DNA from: Bacillota bacterium
GTDB taxonomy: Bacteria > Bacillota > UBA4882 > UBA8346
DNA: 64,000 nucleotides
Assembly (NCBI GenBank): GCA_023401925.1
Contig: JAEXDA010000081.1
Span: forward strand, 28,504 to 92,503
Direction of reading: 5' to 3'
Below are positions 34,537-43,310 of the stretch, piece by piece. Position numbers and translations under genes: made by a program. Each line of letters opens with the position of its first letter. Positions within the stretch are counted from its first letter, which is position 1. The notes under the pieces are model-generated. The model worked only from the letters and a program-made list of their open reading frames with translations. It searched no databases and was not told the DNA's origin.

Positions 34537-35909
34537 ACGTCATATTCTGGATTGCATTGGGAGGAATCCTTCTTGGATCGGGATTGGCAGCCCTCATTTT
34601 ATTGGTCCTTTTCATCGTAAAGTTCCGCCAAAGCGCTTCCGATTGGCTGCGAAAGTCGGCGCCGGTTGAAACTCTCACCCTTTTCAATAAATTAACCTGG
34701 CGTGATTATTTTGAGAGCAATTTGAGAGCCGATACCGGAAAAGCCACCCAACGTCCTTTCGGAACCAATATTCATTTTTTCAAATTGGATCAGATTCAGT
34801 TTACTCCGGGCTATCTATCCCGACAACCTTTATCTTCGGACACTCCCGTCCATACCGAGGTAATTATCGGCCCCAAAGCCAAAAAACCGTTAACCTTAAA
34901 AGTACCGCTTTTAGTTAGCGCAATGGCCTATGGAAACGCCATCAGTTTCAATGCAAAAATGGCCCTGGCCAAAGCTTCGGTTTTGACAGGAACAGCCGAT
35001 AATACCGGTGGCGGACCGCTGTTAGAAGAAGCCCGGGCTGTGGCGGATCAATATATTATTCAGTACAATAAGGGATTTTGGTCCAAAACCGCTCCCCTCC
35101 TCAGCCAGGCGGAGATGGTGGAAATTGCCATCGGACATGGTGCTTACGATTCTGCCCCGGTTCGGATCTCCGGTCAAAAAGTAATCGGCGGTTTTGCCAG
35201 ACGCCTGGGAACCCTTCCCGGGCTTGATATTGTGCTTGAATCCCGAGTTCCGGAAGTCGAAGACTTAAACGATTGGAAGAATTTAATCTTGAGGCTGAAG
35301 GAGGTAACCGGTGGAGTACCGATTGCCGCTAAATTCGGTGGAACCCACTACCTCGAACAAGAGCTGGATTTCATCACCCAGGGTGGAATCGATGCTATCG
35401 TGTTGGATGGCGCCGAGGCCGGGACCCATGCCTGTCCCTCCACACTGCAAGATGATGTGGGGCTACCGACTCTTCCCGCCCTGTGCCGCACGGTGAACTA
35501 CTTGGAAAACCGGAAATTAAAAGGGCAAATTACTTTAATCGTCGGAGGGGGATTAGCCACTCCCGGAGATTTTTTAAAGTGTCTGGCGCTCGGAGCGGAT
35601 GCAGTTTATATCGGAACCCTCGCCGCTTTGGTCATGTCCCACACCCAGGTAACCAAAGCCACCCCTTGGGAACCGCCCACCGGGATTCTTTATTACGACG
35701 CCAAAGAATCCAAAAAATACAACCCCGATCTAGGCGCCAAACATCTCTATAACTTCTATGAAAGCTGTTTTCTAGAGCTCAAGCAGGTAGCACGTGCTTT
35801 GGGAAAAAATGATTTACGGGATATCAACAAAAGCGATCTGGTGGCACTGGACCCGGAATATGCAGAAATGGCAGGAATAGCCTATATGGAAAGAATACCC
35901 GCTTACTGA
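34533..35909 (+). CDS. FMN-binding glutamate synthase-like protein 2
   Basis: A 458-aa paralogue of the preceding gene with one N-terminal helix (about 5-30) and the same FMN domain: LLVSAMAYGNAISFNAKMALAKAS, IAAKFGGTHYLEQE and GGGLATPGDFLKCLALGADAVYIGT. The ATG overlaps the previous stop (ATGA), showing coupled translation and perhaps a heterodimer. A 26-bp palindrome follows. Function is not known beyond the FMN oxidoreductase fold. Confidence 0.88.
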   Translation: MNVIFWIALGGILLGSGLAALILLVLFIVKFRQSASDWLRKSAPVETLTLFNKLTWRDYFESNLRADTGKATQRPFGTNIHFFKLDQIQFTPGYLSRQPLSSDTPVHTEVIIGPKAKKPLTLKVPLLVSAMAYGNAISFNAKMALAKASVLTGTADNTGGGPLLEEARAVADQYIIQYNKGFWSKTAPLLSQAEMVEIAIGHGAYDSAPVRISGQKVIGGFARRLGTLPGLDIVLESRVPEVEDLNDWKNLILRLKEVTGGVPIAAKFGGTHYLEQELDFITQGGIDAIVLDGAEAGTHACPSTLQDDVGLPTLPALCRTVNYLENRKLKGQITLIVGGGLATPGDFLKCLALGADAVYIGTLAALVMSHTQVTKATPWEPPTGILYYDAKESKKYNPDLGAKHLYNFYESCFLELKQVARALGKNDLRDINKSDLVALDPEYAEMAGIAYMERIPAY

Positions 35910-35932
35910 TAATGCCAGCATCCATGCAATGA

Positions 35933-35958
35933 GCAAACCGGAAAATTTTCCGGTTTGC
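35933..35958. terminator. 26-bp perfect palindrome between convergent genes
   Basis: GCAAACCGGAAAA is followed at once by its reverse complement. It lies between the convergent FMN gene and ROK gene, so it probably stops transcription from both sides, though no long T run follows. Confidence 0.6.
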
Positions 35959-36045
35959 CCGATTTATGAAAGCATTTGTGAATCTTCCTTTTAATGGTCT
36001 TATGAAACCAAAATCATGTACATGCAAATATGAGCATTCTTTTAA

Positions 36046-37242
36046 CTACAGGAGATATTTTTCAACTACCATAACGGCGGCTCCCAAGGCAATGGCATCT
36101 TCCCCGAAATAACCGCCTTTACTAAAAACAATAGGATTGGATTCTTTATCATATAATCTTTTTAGTGCTGTTTCACTGGCAATGCGATAGTAAAGTTCTG
36201 AACAGCTGATTAATGGGCCGCTGAGAATTATCAAGTTCGGATCCAACAGGTTAATATAGTTGGCAAGTCCAACTCCAAAAATAGTAGCGGCATTCGTAAT
36301 AATTTCCCGAGTCAAGGAATCATGCTCTTCAGCAGCCCTGCAAATATCGGTATAGTCAGTTTCCTGAAGCGGTTTTGCCATGATTGCGGAACGGCCTTGC
36401 TTCAATGCAGCCTTATATTTTTTTCCAATCGCATAAATAGAGGAATAACAATCAATGCAACCGTAATTCCCGCAATTGCAAGCTTCCCCGTCCACATTAA
36501 TGACCATATGCCCGAAAGCGTCCTCCGCATCATTAATTGAACGGACTATGGCACCCGCTGAAATCGCTCCGGTCCTGATTCCGGTACTGCAATTGAAATA
36601 AGCAATATTGTGATATCCTTTTCCTGCGCCGAAATTGTACTCAGCCAGAATGGCCGTATTGGCTCCGTTATCCATGATGACCGGCAGATTTAATGCTTCT
36701 TCCATTTGTTTTTTCATGGGGAACCCGGTCCAACCCTCACAGGTAAAGAACTTGGGCCTGAGCATGATTCCTGAAAACCGATCCAGCGGTCCTACTGTTC
36801 CAACCCCGGCTCCTAAAAATTGTTCTTTTCCAATTCCAAGCTGATTCAAAACTTCTTGAAACAGAGTAGCAATTGTTTGGATGGTTTTTTCAGGGGTGAA
36901 AGTATTATCCATCGCAAAAGTCTTATTGCATAAAATATTCATTTTAGCATCAGCGATAATGATTTTTGTATAAAGTCTGGAGATATCCATTCCTAATACA
37001 TAAAAACAATTTTTGTCCAAATCATATAACAGCGGCTTGCGTCCCCCGGATGACTCACCAATGCCGACTTCAATGATCAACTTTTCACGCTCAAGGGGAT
37101 CCATAATCCGATTGAGAGCGGTGAAATTAATTTTCAATATTTCCAGTAAGCCGTTTTTGGTTAAAGGACCGCCTTTTTGCAATAAACGTAATACTTGTTT
37201 GCCCTCTTTACTGATATGCGTTAATGTTTCTTGAATATCCAT
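36046..37242 (-). CDS. ROK family transcriptional regulator
   Basis: A 398-aa regulator with an N-terminal winged HTH (about 15-75) and a ROK sugar-kinase fold. The ROK zinc motif is present as CNCGNYGCIDC (about residues 254-264), and VMDNGANTA-like and GVGTVGPL segments fit sugar binding. It probably binds a sugar ligand. A strong promoter at 37573-37600 overlaps a TTGACA-N3-TGTCAA palindrome also found before the ClC and SBP-like units, so this protein is a candidate regulator of all three. Confidence 0.9.
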   Translation of the reverse strand: MDIQETLTHISKEGKQVLRLLQKGGPLTKNGLLEILKINFTALNRIMDPLEREKLIIEVGIGESSGGRKPLLYDLDKNCFYVLGMDISRLYTKIIIADAKMNILCNKTFAMDNTFTPEKTIQTIATLFQEVLNQLGIGKEQFLGAGVGTVGPLDRFSGIMLRPKFFTCEGWTGFPMKKQMEEALNLPVIMDNGANTAILAEYNFGAGKGYHNIAYFNCSTGIRTGAISAGAIVRSINDAEDAFGHMVINVDGEACNCGNYGCIDCYSSIYAIGKKYKAALKQGRSAIMAKPLQETDYTDICRAAEEHDSLTREIITNAATIFGVGLANYINLLDPNLIILSGPLISCSELYYRIASETALKRLYDKESNPIVFSKGGYFGEDAIALGAAVMVVEKYLL

Positions 37243-37462
37243 CTTTACCCTATCTCAATCCAATCAATTTATCTTTTTGATCCTATCCCATTGATTATTT
37301 CTCGACATTCCGTCAGGAAGTATACCCTATAATCTATTTTACCTCTTATCATTTCGTAATATAACTGTGATATTTAAAACTTAAAAATATCTACCGTTAA
37401 CTCAAAAACAACTGCATCAAAGCTTGCGAGTAACTTTTGGGGTTATGAAGTAAACTAAAGTT

Positions 37463-37506
37463 TGCGAAACTGAAAATCAGGGTATGCCTTGATTTTCAGT
37501 TTCGCA
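37463..37506 (-). promoter_or_regulatory. 17-bp hairpin in the ROK gene leader
   Basis: A perfect 17-bp stem (37463-37479 with 37490-37506) around a 10-nt loop, between the promoter at 37573 and the ROK start. No long T run follows, so it may stabilise or attenuate the leader. The rest of 37243-37616 shows nothing else. Confidence 0.5.
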
Positions 37507-37572
37507 CATCTATAAAGGAGGTTTGGGAAAAGCTTTTCATCATCCAAAGTATCCATTGGATGATTTAATATC

Positions 37573-37600
37573 ATTATAATTCTTTTTGACATTTTGTCAA
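37573..37600 (-). promoter_or_regulatory. Promoter with TTGACA-N3-TGTCAA operator (ROK gene)
   Basis: On the minus strand, TTGACA (37600-37595) and TATAAT (37578-37573) are 16 bp apart. The -35 box is half of a 15-bp perfect palindrome at 37586-37600. Related sites lie at 39056-39070 and 41813-41827, each preceded by ACTTA on the minus strand. Confidence 0.75.
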
Positions 37601-37616
37601 TAAGTTCAATGATTTT

Positions 37617-38315
37617 TCATTTTACTTTATTGGTTTTTGATGCGCCGGAAAAAATTTTTTTTACGATATAAATGAGTTTCCCCGGCTTATTCTCTACAAC
37701 GACTCCATCAATGCTTTCAAATTCTTTCATGAGTGGTGCACTAATAGATGCGCTTTTGGTTACCCCCAAAAGTTGGCTTGCGTATACGCTGCGGTGACCG
37801 GCGGCAATATAACTGACTACACAGGCAACCGCAGCGTAAGATCCGATTTGAGGGCCGAACATTTCGATAGCCATGACTGAAGCGGCAATCGGTGTGTTCG
37901 CAGCGCCGGCCAAGAGGGCAACAAGGCCAATGGCTGCAAAAACTGAAGGGTTTAAATGAAAAATATGGGCAAATGTACTACCGGCCGTGGTTCCAATAAA
38001 AAATATCGGAGTCAGGATGCCGCCGCTACCGCCCATACTCAGCGTGATTGAAGTAAAAATCGTCTTCCATATAAAAGCCAGGGGTGGAATTTGAGCCCCA
38101 CTCATTGCAGCTTGGATGGTATCAATTCCCAAACCCAGATAGTGCTTTGACAATAGGAAAGCTAATATTACCATGGCGGTTCCACCGATAAGCCCTTTGA
38201 GAGGTTTCCAAATCTTCAGTTTTTTGGATGACCGTTCAAATAACTTCAGTGTTTCAACGAGCAAAATAGCGATTAAACCAAAGTAAAGTCCGCTTAATAA
38301 TACTTCCAAAAACAA
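37617..38315 (-). pseudogene. ClC chloride channel, C-terminal half (after in-frame TAG)
   Basis: A 232-codon continuation of the ClC frame read after the TAG at 38321-38319. It carries the later ClC motif SGGILTPIFFIG (GxFxP type) and the final helices, with a basic C-terminal tail. The TTG at 38315 has no ribosome binding site, so separate translation is doubtful. The frame is unchanged from the N-terminal half, so a single base change would restore a ~450-residue channel. Confidence 0.75.
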
Positions 38316-38318
38316 TGT

Positions 38319-38969
38319 CTAGGAAAAATTTCCCAACTGAATCGACTGATGAAAATAGGATAAACCGAAAAACCTGGCAACTTGATAACTGACAATAGCC
38401 GCCATGAGCGAAGGAAAAAACATCTCCTGCAATATTTTCCCCAGAACCAAGACCTCCACCGCAAATAAAGCCCCAGCAATCGGCGTGCCGAAAACTGTTG
38501 CAAAACCGGCGCTGATGCCACAAACAACCAATTTCTTGCGATCTTCCCTGGTCAATTTTAAGCCATCCGCCAACGCAGAAGCCATCCCGGCTCCGATTTG
38601 CGCGCTAGGCCCTTCCTTACCGGCCGAACCGCCTCCGGTTATTGTAATTACAGTGGCTACCAATTTGACCGGAACTACCGCCAATTTAATTTTACCCCAC
38701 CGTTGGTGGATAGCTTCAATAACTTTTTCCGTTCCATGGCCTTCGGCATCCGGAGCCAGATATTGAATCATCAAACTACTTAAAAACAGAGCCAATGGCA
38801 AAAACAAAAAATAATATCCGTAAGACTCGGACCATGCCGTACTCCAACCCAAAATTTTTAAAAACAAGGTACATGAAAGTCCTACAACGATTCCAGTGAG
38901 TATCGATAGGACGGCCCACTTAATAATACTGATAAAAAGCACTGTTTCTTCGACAAACTTTTTTTGCAA
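38319..38969 (-). pseudogene. ClC chloride channel, N-terminal half (cut by in-frame TAG)
   Basis: Residues 1-216 of a ClC-type chloride channel or transporter. The motif GSAGKEGPSAQIGAG (GKEGP) is intact and the first helices are complete. The TTG start follows GAAGGTGG. Reading stops at TAG right after GNFS, and the same frame then continues through the C-terminal half. The break lies near the junction of the two inverted halves of the ClC fold, so a functional split is conceivable, but a simple nonsense mutation is more likely. Confidence 0.78.
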
Positions 38970-39041
38970 AATAGTCCACCTTCTCTAATGATTTTGGATT
39001 CCGAGATAACGAGTCTTTTGGGTTGGAAACACACATAAGAT

Positions 39042-39070
39042 ATAGTAACGACTTTATGACAACACGTCAA
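39042..39070 (-). promoter_or_regulatory. Promoter/operator of the ClC gene
   Basis: On the minus strand, TTGACG (39070-39065) is followed 17 bp later by TACTAT. The 39056-39070 segment is an imperfect copy of the TTGACA-N3-TGTCAA site seen at 37586 and 41813. The -10 box is weak. Confidence 0.5.
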
Positions 39071-39173
39071 TAAGTCCCAAACGATATTTTTAAAACTTCA
39101 CTCTTTTTTAACCCAGCCTGAACCGATACTTTTTTTCAATAAAAAGACCACAATTCTATCGATCGAGATTCAT

Positions 39174-39695
39174 ATGAACGAAAAAATTTCTCTAGAATCT
39201 TTACTTATTATTTGTATGATTTCTTTCGTGCTGCCACTGATTATCAGTAAGATCAAATCGATTCATTTTCCAGTCGCCATTGCTGAAATAATCTCCGGCA
39301 TGTTACTGGACAAAAGTTGACTTAACCTGATTCGAATGGAACCGACAGTTGAATTCTTATCTTTGTTGGGATGTGCTTACTTAATGTTCCTAAGTGGCTT
39401 AGAACTAGATTCCCTTCTGTTGAATTCCTATCGAAAAAAAATACGGCCTAAACTGGAGGCCATTGGTTACGGATTCCTGATTTCGGTTTTTTTATTTCAA
39501 TTGGAATCTCAGTTGGAGACAGACATTGAGTACAGGTTTTCTGCTTTCCGCAAGGTTAAGTTTAATTATTGCAATATCTTTTATAGCTATGCGGGAAGGA
39601 ATCATCAGCCGGGCAATTCATTCACTGTTAATTTTTATAGCTATGATTACATCCCTGTTATCACCGATCCTCTTCATGCTGTTTTTCCCGCATGA
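39174..39695 (+). pseudogene. CPA2 Na+/H+ antiporter pseudogene
   Basis: The start of a cation/proton antiporter: ATG 39174, MNEKISLESLLIICMISFV, then HFPVAIAEIISGMLLDKS, then TGA at 39318, after which the same frame goes on with EFLSLLGCAYLMFLSGLELD. Beyond about 39520 frames shift and similarity fades. Only the first quarter to third of a full antiporter is left, and it lacks a good ribosome binding site. Confidence 0.75.
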
Positions 39696-39713
39696 ATCAT
39701 AAAAATGTCAAAT

Positions 39714-40598
39714 CTAATTTTCAAAAATCCGGGGCATCTTCGGAAATAACTTCGATAATGAAAAGGATCCGAAAGGCCTCTCCTGTTGAAGCATGTCCGG
39801 GCCTTTAATGCGTGAATCTTTCCGGACAAACAATTGGGATCCCGTATAATACACAGGCATTGAAAATTTCGTTTCATGGTTCATCCATTCATCAATTCCC
39901 GCCGAAATCCCCCAAATACCATCATACCTTTTCGCCCATAATCCTTCACTCATTTCTTCCCAAGGAATTATTACCGGAACCAACTTTACGCCCAACTGAC
40001 CACAAATTGCTTCCGCCAGCTCAAGATCAAAGGGGTGATTTCCCTGATCATCCATGGCAATAATAATTGGGTCCTTCCGCTGGATCTTCCGCCACGAATC
40101 ATCGATTGCCGCCGGATCATCCGCAAGATTACGGTCCAATGGGATAGTATGTAAAATGTTACGTCCAAAATATTTTTGACTGATTCGCCCATAAGTTCCA
40201 TTGTGACTGATCGTTATCAGCGCATGATCAACCGCCTTCCGTAAGGAATTATCTTCTGGAAGAAACGCGATTGAAACGTTCTCCCGATCCAATAATTTCC
40301 CCACAGGCATAATACTATGGTATTCGCTTTTCTTAATCCGCTCGTATCCCGCCAAACGGTCAGTGAGAACTCCATCCACACGACGATTGGCCAATTCATG
40401 GAAGATTTGCCGGTTGTCATCATATAACTTGATTTCCGCGACATTTTTAAATTGATGGGCTTCAATCTCATATGGAGTCCCCGCTATAACAGCTATTGTA
40501 AAACCCTGAAATTCCCTGATTTTATTACCAAATAAAAGCCAGACTCCAATAATAAGGACGAAGATTATTCCATAACGCAACCCATTCGTAAAGCACAT
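39714..40598 (-). CDS. Membrane-anchored protein with swapped SBP_bac_3 lobes, copy 2
   Basis: A 294-aa protein: an N-terminal helix (about 8-24), then a segment like the second lobe of amino-acid-type binding proteins (about 32-145; DGVLTDRLAGYE, then GRISQKYFG), then a segment like the first lobe (about 172-270; PFDLELAEAICGQLG, YDGIWGISAG, KFSMPVYY). In normal SBP_bac_3 proteins the order is reversed. It is a paralogue of the gene 22 bp upstream. It is probably an extracytoplasmic ligand sensor or receptor; no permease or kinase is adjacent. Confidence 0.75.
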   Translation of the reverse strand: MCFTNGLRYGIIFVLIIGVWLLFGNKIREFQGFTIAVIAGTPYEIEAHQFKNVAEIKLYDDNRQIFHELANRRVDGVLTDRLAGYERIKKSEYHSIMPVGKLLDRENVSIAFLPEDNSLRKAVDHALITISHNGTYGRISQKYFGRNILHTIPLDRNLADDPAAIDDSWRKIQRKDPIIIAMDDQGNHPFDLELAEAICGQLGVKLVPVIIPWEEMSEGLWAKRYDGIWGISAGIDEWMNHETKFSMPVYYTGSQLFVRKDSRIKGPDMLQQERPFGSFSLSKLFPKMPRIFEN

Positions 40599-40619
40599 TC
40601 TCGTGGCATATCCCTCCCG

Positions 40620-41543
40620 TCAGTCATAAGATAAATCCGAATGCGTATTTCCCATTCCCGGAGGAAGTTCAGGATACACTGGTGGCACTAAATATTCCGG
40701 ACTGTTAATTGGCGAGTCTTTACGGACAAATAATTGAACTCCGCTGACCCGATAAGGATTTGAGTAAATTACTTTCGATTCCATTTTGGGATTGATAGTT
40801 ACTCCCCATACACCGTCAATCTGTTTGTCTTTCAACGCCGATAAAATTTGAGGGTTTTTAATCGCAATCGGTTGAAAATATCGGATTCCTAATTGAATAC
40901 AAACGGCCCAGGCAATTTCGACATCAAACCCGATTAATTTATGATGTCTGTTAAGATAACTGAAAGGGGGATTATCCACGGGGAATGCCAGCTTCAAATG
41001 ACTCTTTCGCTGGATTGGTTCCCCCATATCACTACGAATCGCGCTGCCGCTTGAATTCATAGTCTCAAGCACTTCCTCGGCTGTGTTTTTTCCAAAATAC
41101 TCCTTACTAATCTCCCCAAAGATTTGGTTCGCGATAATTTTTGCCAAACCCTGATTAATGGCCTGACATAAAATACTATCATTTCCTCGGAAAGCAACAG
41201 CCTTCAATTGATAATTTAAAACCTCTCCCACCGGCCTAATCCGTGTGAAATTTCCGGCGGATATTGCTGCCAACCCTTGAAGCCTGTCGGCAAGCACTCC
41301 ATCAATCTGCCGCCTATCTAAAGCTCGCCACATCTTTTTTAGCTCACGGAAAGATTGAACTTCACGAACACGCAAAAAATCTTTGGCTATCCCGGCGTAT
41401 CCGCTTTCTTGATAAACACCCAAATTAAAGCGTTCTTTATGAATCACCCGGTAAGTCGAAAAATACCAAATCAAAAGTCCAATGACTGAAAAAGAAAACG
41501 CCGTAACTATCAGTAGACCTCCTATTTTTTCCTTATATACCAT
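40620..41543 (-). CDS. Membrane-anchored protein with swapped SBP_bac_3 lobes, copy 1
   Basis: A 307-aa protein with the same layout as its neighbour: a helix (about 8-30), a second-lobe segment (about 38-150; DGVLADRLQGL, then GEISKEYFGKN) and a first-lobe segment (about 183-285; PPFSYLNRHHKLIGFDVEIAWAV, DGVWGVTINP, YSNPYRVSG). It ends with a Pro-rich tail. The ATG follows GAGAGGTC. It is the first gene after a strong promoter at 41799 and a leader terminator at 41626. The permuted order suggests a gene cut out of a tandem SBP array. Confidence 0.75.
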   Translation of the reverse strand: MVYKEKIGGLLIVTAFSFSVIGLLIWYFSTYRVIHKERFNLGVYQESGYAGIAKDFLRVREVQSFRELKKMWRALDRRQIDGVLADRLQGLAAISAGNFTRIRPVGEVLNYQLKAVAFRGNDSILCQAINQGLAKIIANQIFGEISKEYFGKNTAEEVLETMNSSGSAIRSDMGEPIQRKSHLKLAFPVDNPPFSYLNRHHKLIGFDVEIAWAVCIQLGIRYFQPIAIKNPQILSALKDKQIDGVWGVTINPKMESKVIYSNPYRVSGVQLFVRKDSPINSPEYLVPPVYPELPPGMGNTHSDLSYD

Positions 41544-41613
41544 CTTATAATGACCTCTCAGATAACTTTTTTAAATTTAGTTAAGAAGTACTGATTTTAT
41601 TCTAAGGACGTTT

Positions 41614-41652
41614 AAAACAAAAAAAGCCATGGCAGGAGGAAAAATCCATGGC
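41614..41652 (-). terminator. Leader terminator before the swapped-lobe SBP genes
   Basis: GCCATGG (41652-41646) pairs with CCATGGC (41632-41626) and a TTTTTTTGTTTT run follows, 80 bp before the first gene. Upstream, CATGG in CATGGTCC can pair with the first arm (CCATG) instead, giving a possible antiterminator. This makes the leader (41626-41790) an attenuator or riboswitch candidate of unknown signal. Confidence 0.65.
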
Positions 41653-41798
41653 AAAACCATTCGGACCATGACTGCCTCTCTATCCACGCATAGAATGGAT
41701 TAGCGGGCCGGAGAATCATATGTAACTGTTAATTCAGTCTTTCAATATAAAAACCCACTATTTGAATTGAAGCAGAATTCATCATAACTAATGAATTT

Positions 41799-41827
41799 AT
41801 TATACTTTCTTTTTGACAAAATGTCAA
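41799..41827 (-). promoter_or_regulatory. Promoter with TTGACA-N3-TGTCAA operator (SBP-like genes)
   Basis: On the minus strand, TTGACA (41827-41822) and TATAAT (41804-41799) are separated by 17 bp. The 15-bp segment 41813-41827 is a perfect palindrome matching the site at 37586-37600, including the flanking ACTTA. Confidence 0.78.
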
Positions 41828-41858
41828 TAAGTGGTATTGTATGATTCGTTTTCTACCT

Positions 41859-42062
41859 TTATTGTTTGTATTCCGGTTCCTGCTGTTCGATATATTTTTG
41901 TCTGTCCTCTAAAGTTTGCAATGCGCCGTCAAAAGTCTGCGCTAATTGTTGAAACATTTGTTTGGCCTCTTTGTCCTGAGTTTCCAAGGCAAAAGTTTTC
42001 ATGCTGGCCGAAACGCTCTGGACACTGGCAATGGCTTTTTGGACTTGAGTTGCTATCGTCAC
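41859..42062 (-). CDS. DUF1657 protein
   Basis: A 67-aa helical protein of the DUF1657 family: VQKAIASVQSVSASMKTFAL followed by ETQDKEAKQMFQQLAQ and an end in EQQEPEYK. The start is GTG 42062, after AAAGGTGG; a longer frame upstream overlaps the next gene and is not coding. DUF1657 genes cluster with DUF421 (YetF) and spoVA genes in spore formers; their role is not established. A second copy lies at 43311. Confidence 0.85.
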   Translation of the reverse strand: MTIATQVQKAIASVQSVSASMKTFALETQDKEAKQMFQQLAQTFDGALQTLEDRQKYIEQQEPEYKQ

Positions 42063-42090
42063 TTTTTCACCACCTTTCCAAATATATACA

Positions 42091-42363
42091 TTAATTTTTA
42101 AGCTCATCCAGCATTCTTTCCAGGTTATCCAATTGCCAGGAAGCACTGCTTGCGGAATTATAAATTTCCTGGAGTACTCCGGCCAAATGATCGGCCCTCT
42201 GTGCAAGCTCAGGTACATTTCCGATGTTATTGTTCAAATCTGCCGCCTGTTTGATTTCCTCATGGGCCCATTTTCCGGCTAAATTCGCATTTTGAATCTG
42301 AGTTTGCCTTAATTGATGAATGATATTGCGCATTGTAACGATGGAGTCGTATGGATTGGACAT
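42091..42363 (-). CDS. Small helical protein of the DUF1657/DUF421 cluster
   Basis: A 90-aa, mostly helical hydrophilic protein (MSNPYDSIVTMRNIIHQLRQ at the start). ATG 42363 follows GAGGAAATCC. I do not recognise a named domain. Its position between a DUF421 gene and a DUF1657 gene, all on one strand with short gaps, suggests a shared spore-related role. Confidence 0.75.
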   Translation of the reverse strand: MSNPYDSIVTMRNIIHQLRQTQIQNANLAGKWAHEEIKQAADLNNNIGNVPELAQRADHLAGVLQEIYNSASSASWQLDNLERMLDELKN

Positions 42364-42437
42364 TGGATTTCCTCTCTTGTTATTGTATTTTATCCCTATA
42401 TTCATTTCCTGTTTCAGAAATCAAATCTCCTTACTCT

Positions 42438-43298
42438 TTAGCGCAATAAATATGGCTTGATTTGCTCAAGTACCCTTTGAAGTTTATCGGCGTAATCTGC
42501 ATACATATCTTTAGCCTCCTGAACCTGTGTTTCCAAAGAAAACGTTGTTAAATCCGCCTGGATTTTTTGAAGGTTGGCATATAGGAGCTCTTTAACTTTT
42601 GGCTGGGGCAGATTGACGGTGTCATCATAAAGATCGACATAAAGATCGCCGGAAGAATCAACCTGTGCCAGAAAAACATTGGCTAAAAGTATTTCCATAC
42701 GTTCCAGCTGAAGATTTAGCCAGCTACGGTTGAACCCTATATTTCCCAAATTTCCATCCAGGATCTTGCCATCCAGGATCACCGTTTGAGGTTCGGTCAG
42801 GGGAGCTACCTTCAGGCCGAGATCATGCGGGGCGAGCGGCTGATATTCCGCCTTAGGTAATACGTTAATCTCGCCGGTTGTTTCCATCACCGCGAACTCT
42901 ACTTCACTGGCGTTAAAGATGTTTTTGGAACGAAGTTCGCGTAATAGCTCCTCACCGGTCAATCTCACCCGGCTCAGGCCATCCTCCTGGATCTTCCCTT
43001 GACGGATCAAAATTGTTTCTTTACCATATAACCAGTCATGCATCCACCGGTTCTTTAATGCCAGAAAATCAAGAGCAACCGGTAATAAACCCCAAACCAG
43101 CATGGCAATAAAACCCCAAACCAAATTGGTGAGCAGTCCCACCGAGATGAAGGCGGCCAATATCCCCAGCACTCCAAAAACAATCAAATGAAATGAGTTT
43201 AACTGGGAAGAACGCTTTTTACCAATAAGTCGGACCAACAGTAAAGCCGTAAAAAACATCAACAATGAACGAGTCAAAATCATGAACAAGTTTGGCAT
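42438..43298 (-). CDS. DUF421 (YetF-type) membrane protein with DUF1657-like tail
   Basis: A 286-aa protein with three N-terminal helices and the DUF421 cytoplasmic domain (KETILIRQGKIQEDGL and LRSKNIFNASEVEFAVMETTGEINVLPK are typical). Residues about 238-286 resemble DUF1657: LQKIQADLTTFSLETQVQEAK aligns with the two separate DUF1657 proteins flanking it. The tail thus repeats its neighbours as a fusion. The ATG follows AAGAGAAAAA. Members occur with spoVA-like genes; function is not firmly known. Confidence 0.85.
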   Translation of the reverse strand: MPNLFMILTRSLLMFFTALLLVRLIGKKRSSQLNSFHLIVFGVLGILAAFISVGLLTNLVWGFIAMLVWGLLPVALDFLALKNRWMHDWLYGKETILIRQGKIQEDGLSRVRLTGEELLRELRSKNIFNASEVEFAVMETTGEINVLPKAEYQPLAPHDLGLKVAPLTEPQTVILDGKILDGNLGNIGFNRSWLNLQLERMEILLANVFLAQVDSSGDLYVDLYDDTVNLPQPKVKELLYANLQKIQADLTTFSLETQVQEAKDMYADYADKLQRVLEQIKPYLLR

Positions 43299-43310
43299 TT
43301 TTTCTCTTAT

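Noticed and set aside
38315..38321. TAG as a pyrrolysine codon in the ClC gene
   Set aside because: Nothing in the window points to pyrrolysine use, and ClC proteins do not need it. A nonsense mutation or sequence error is simpler.
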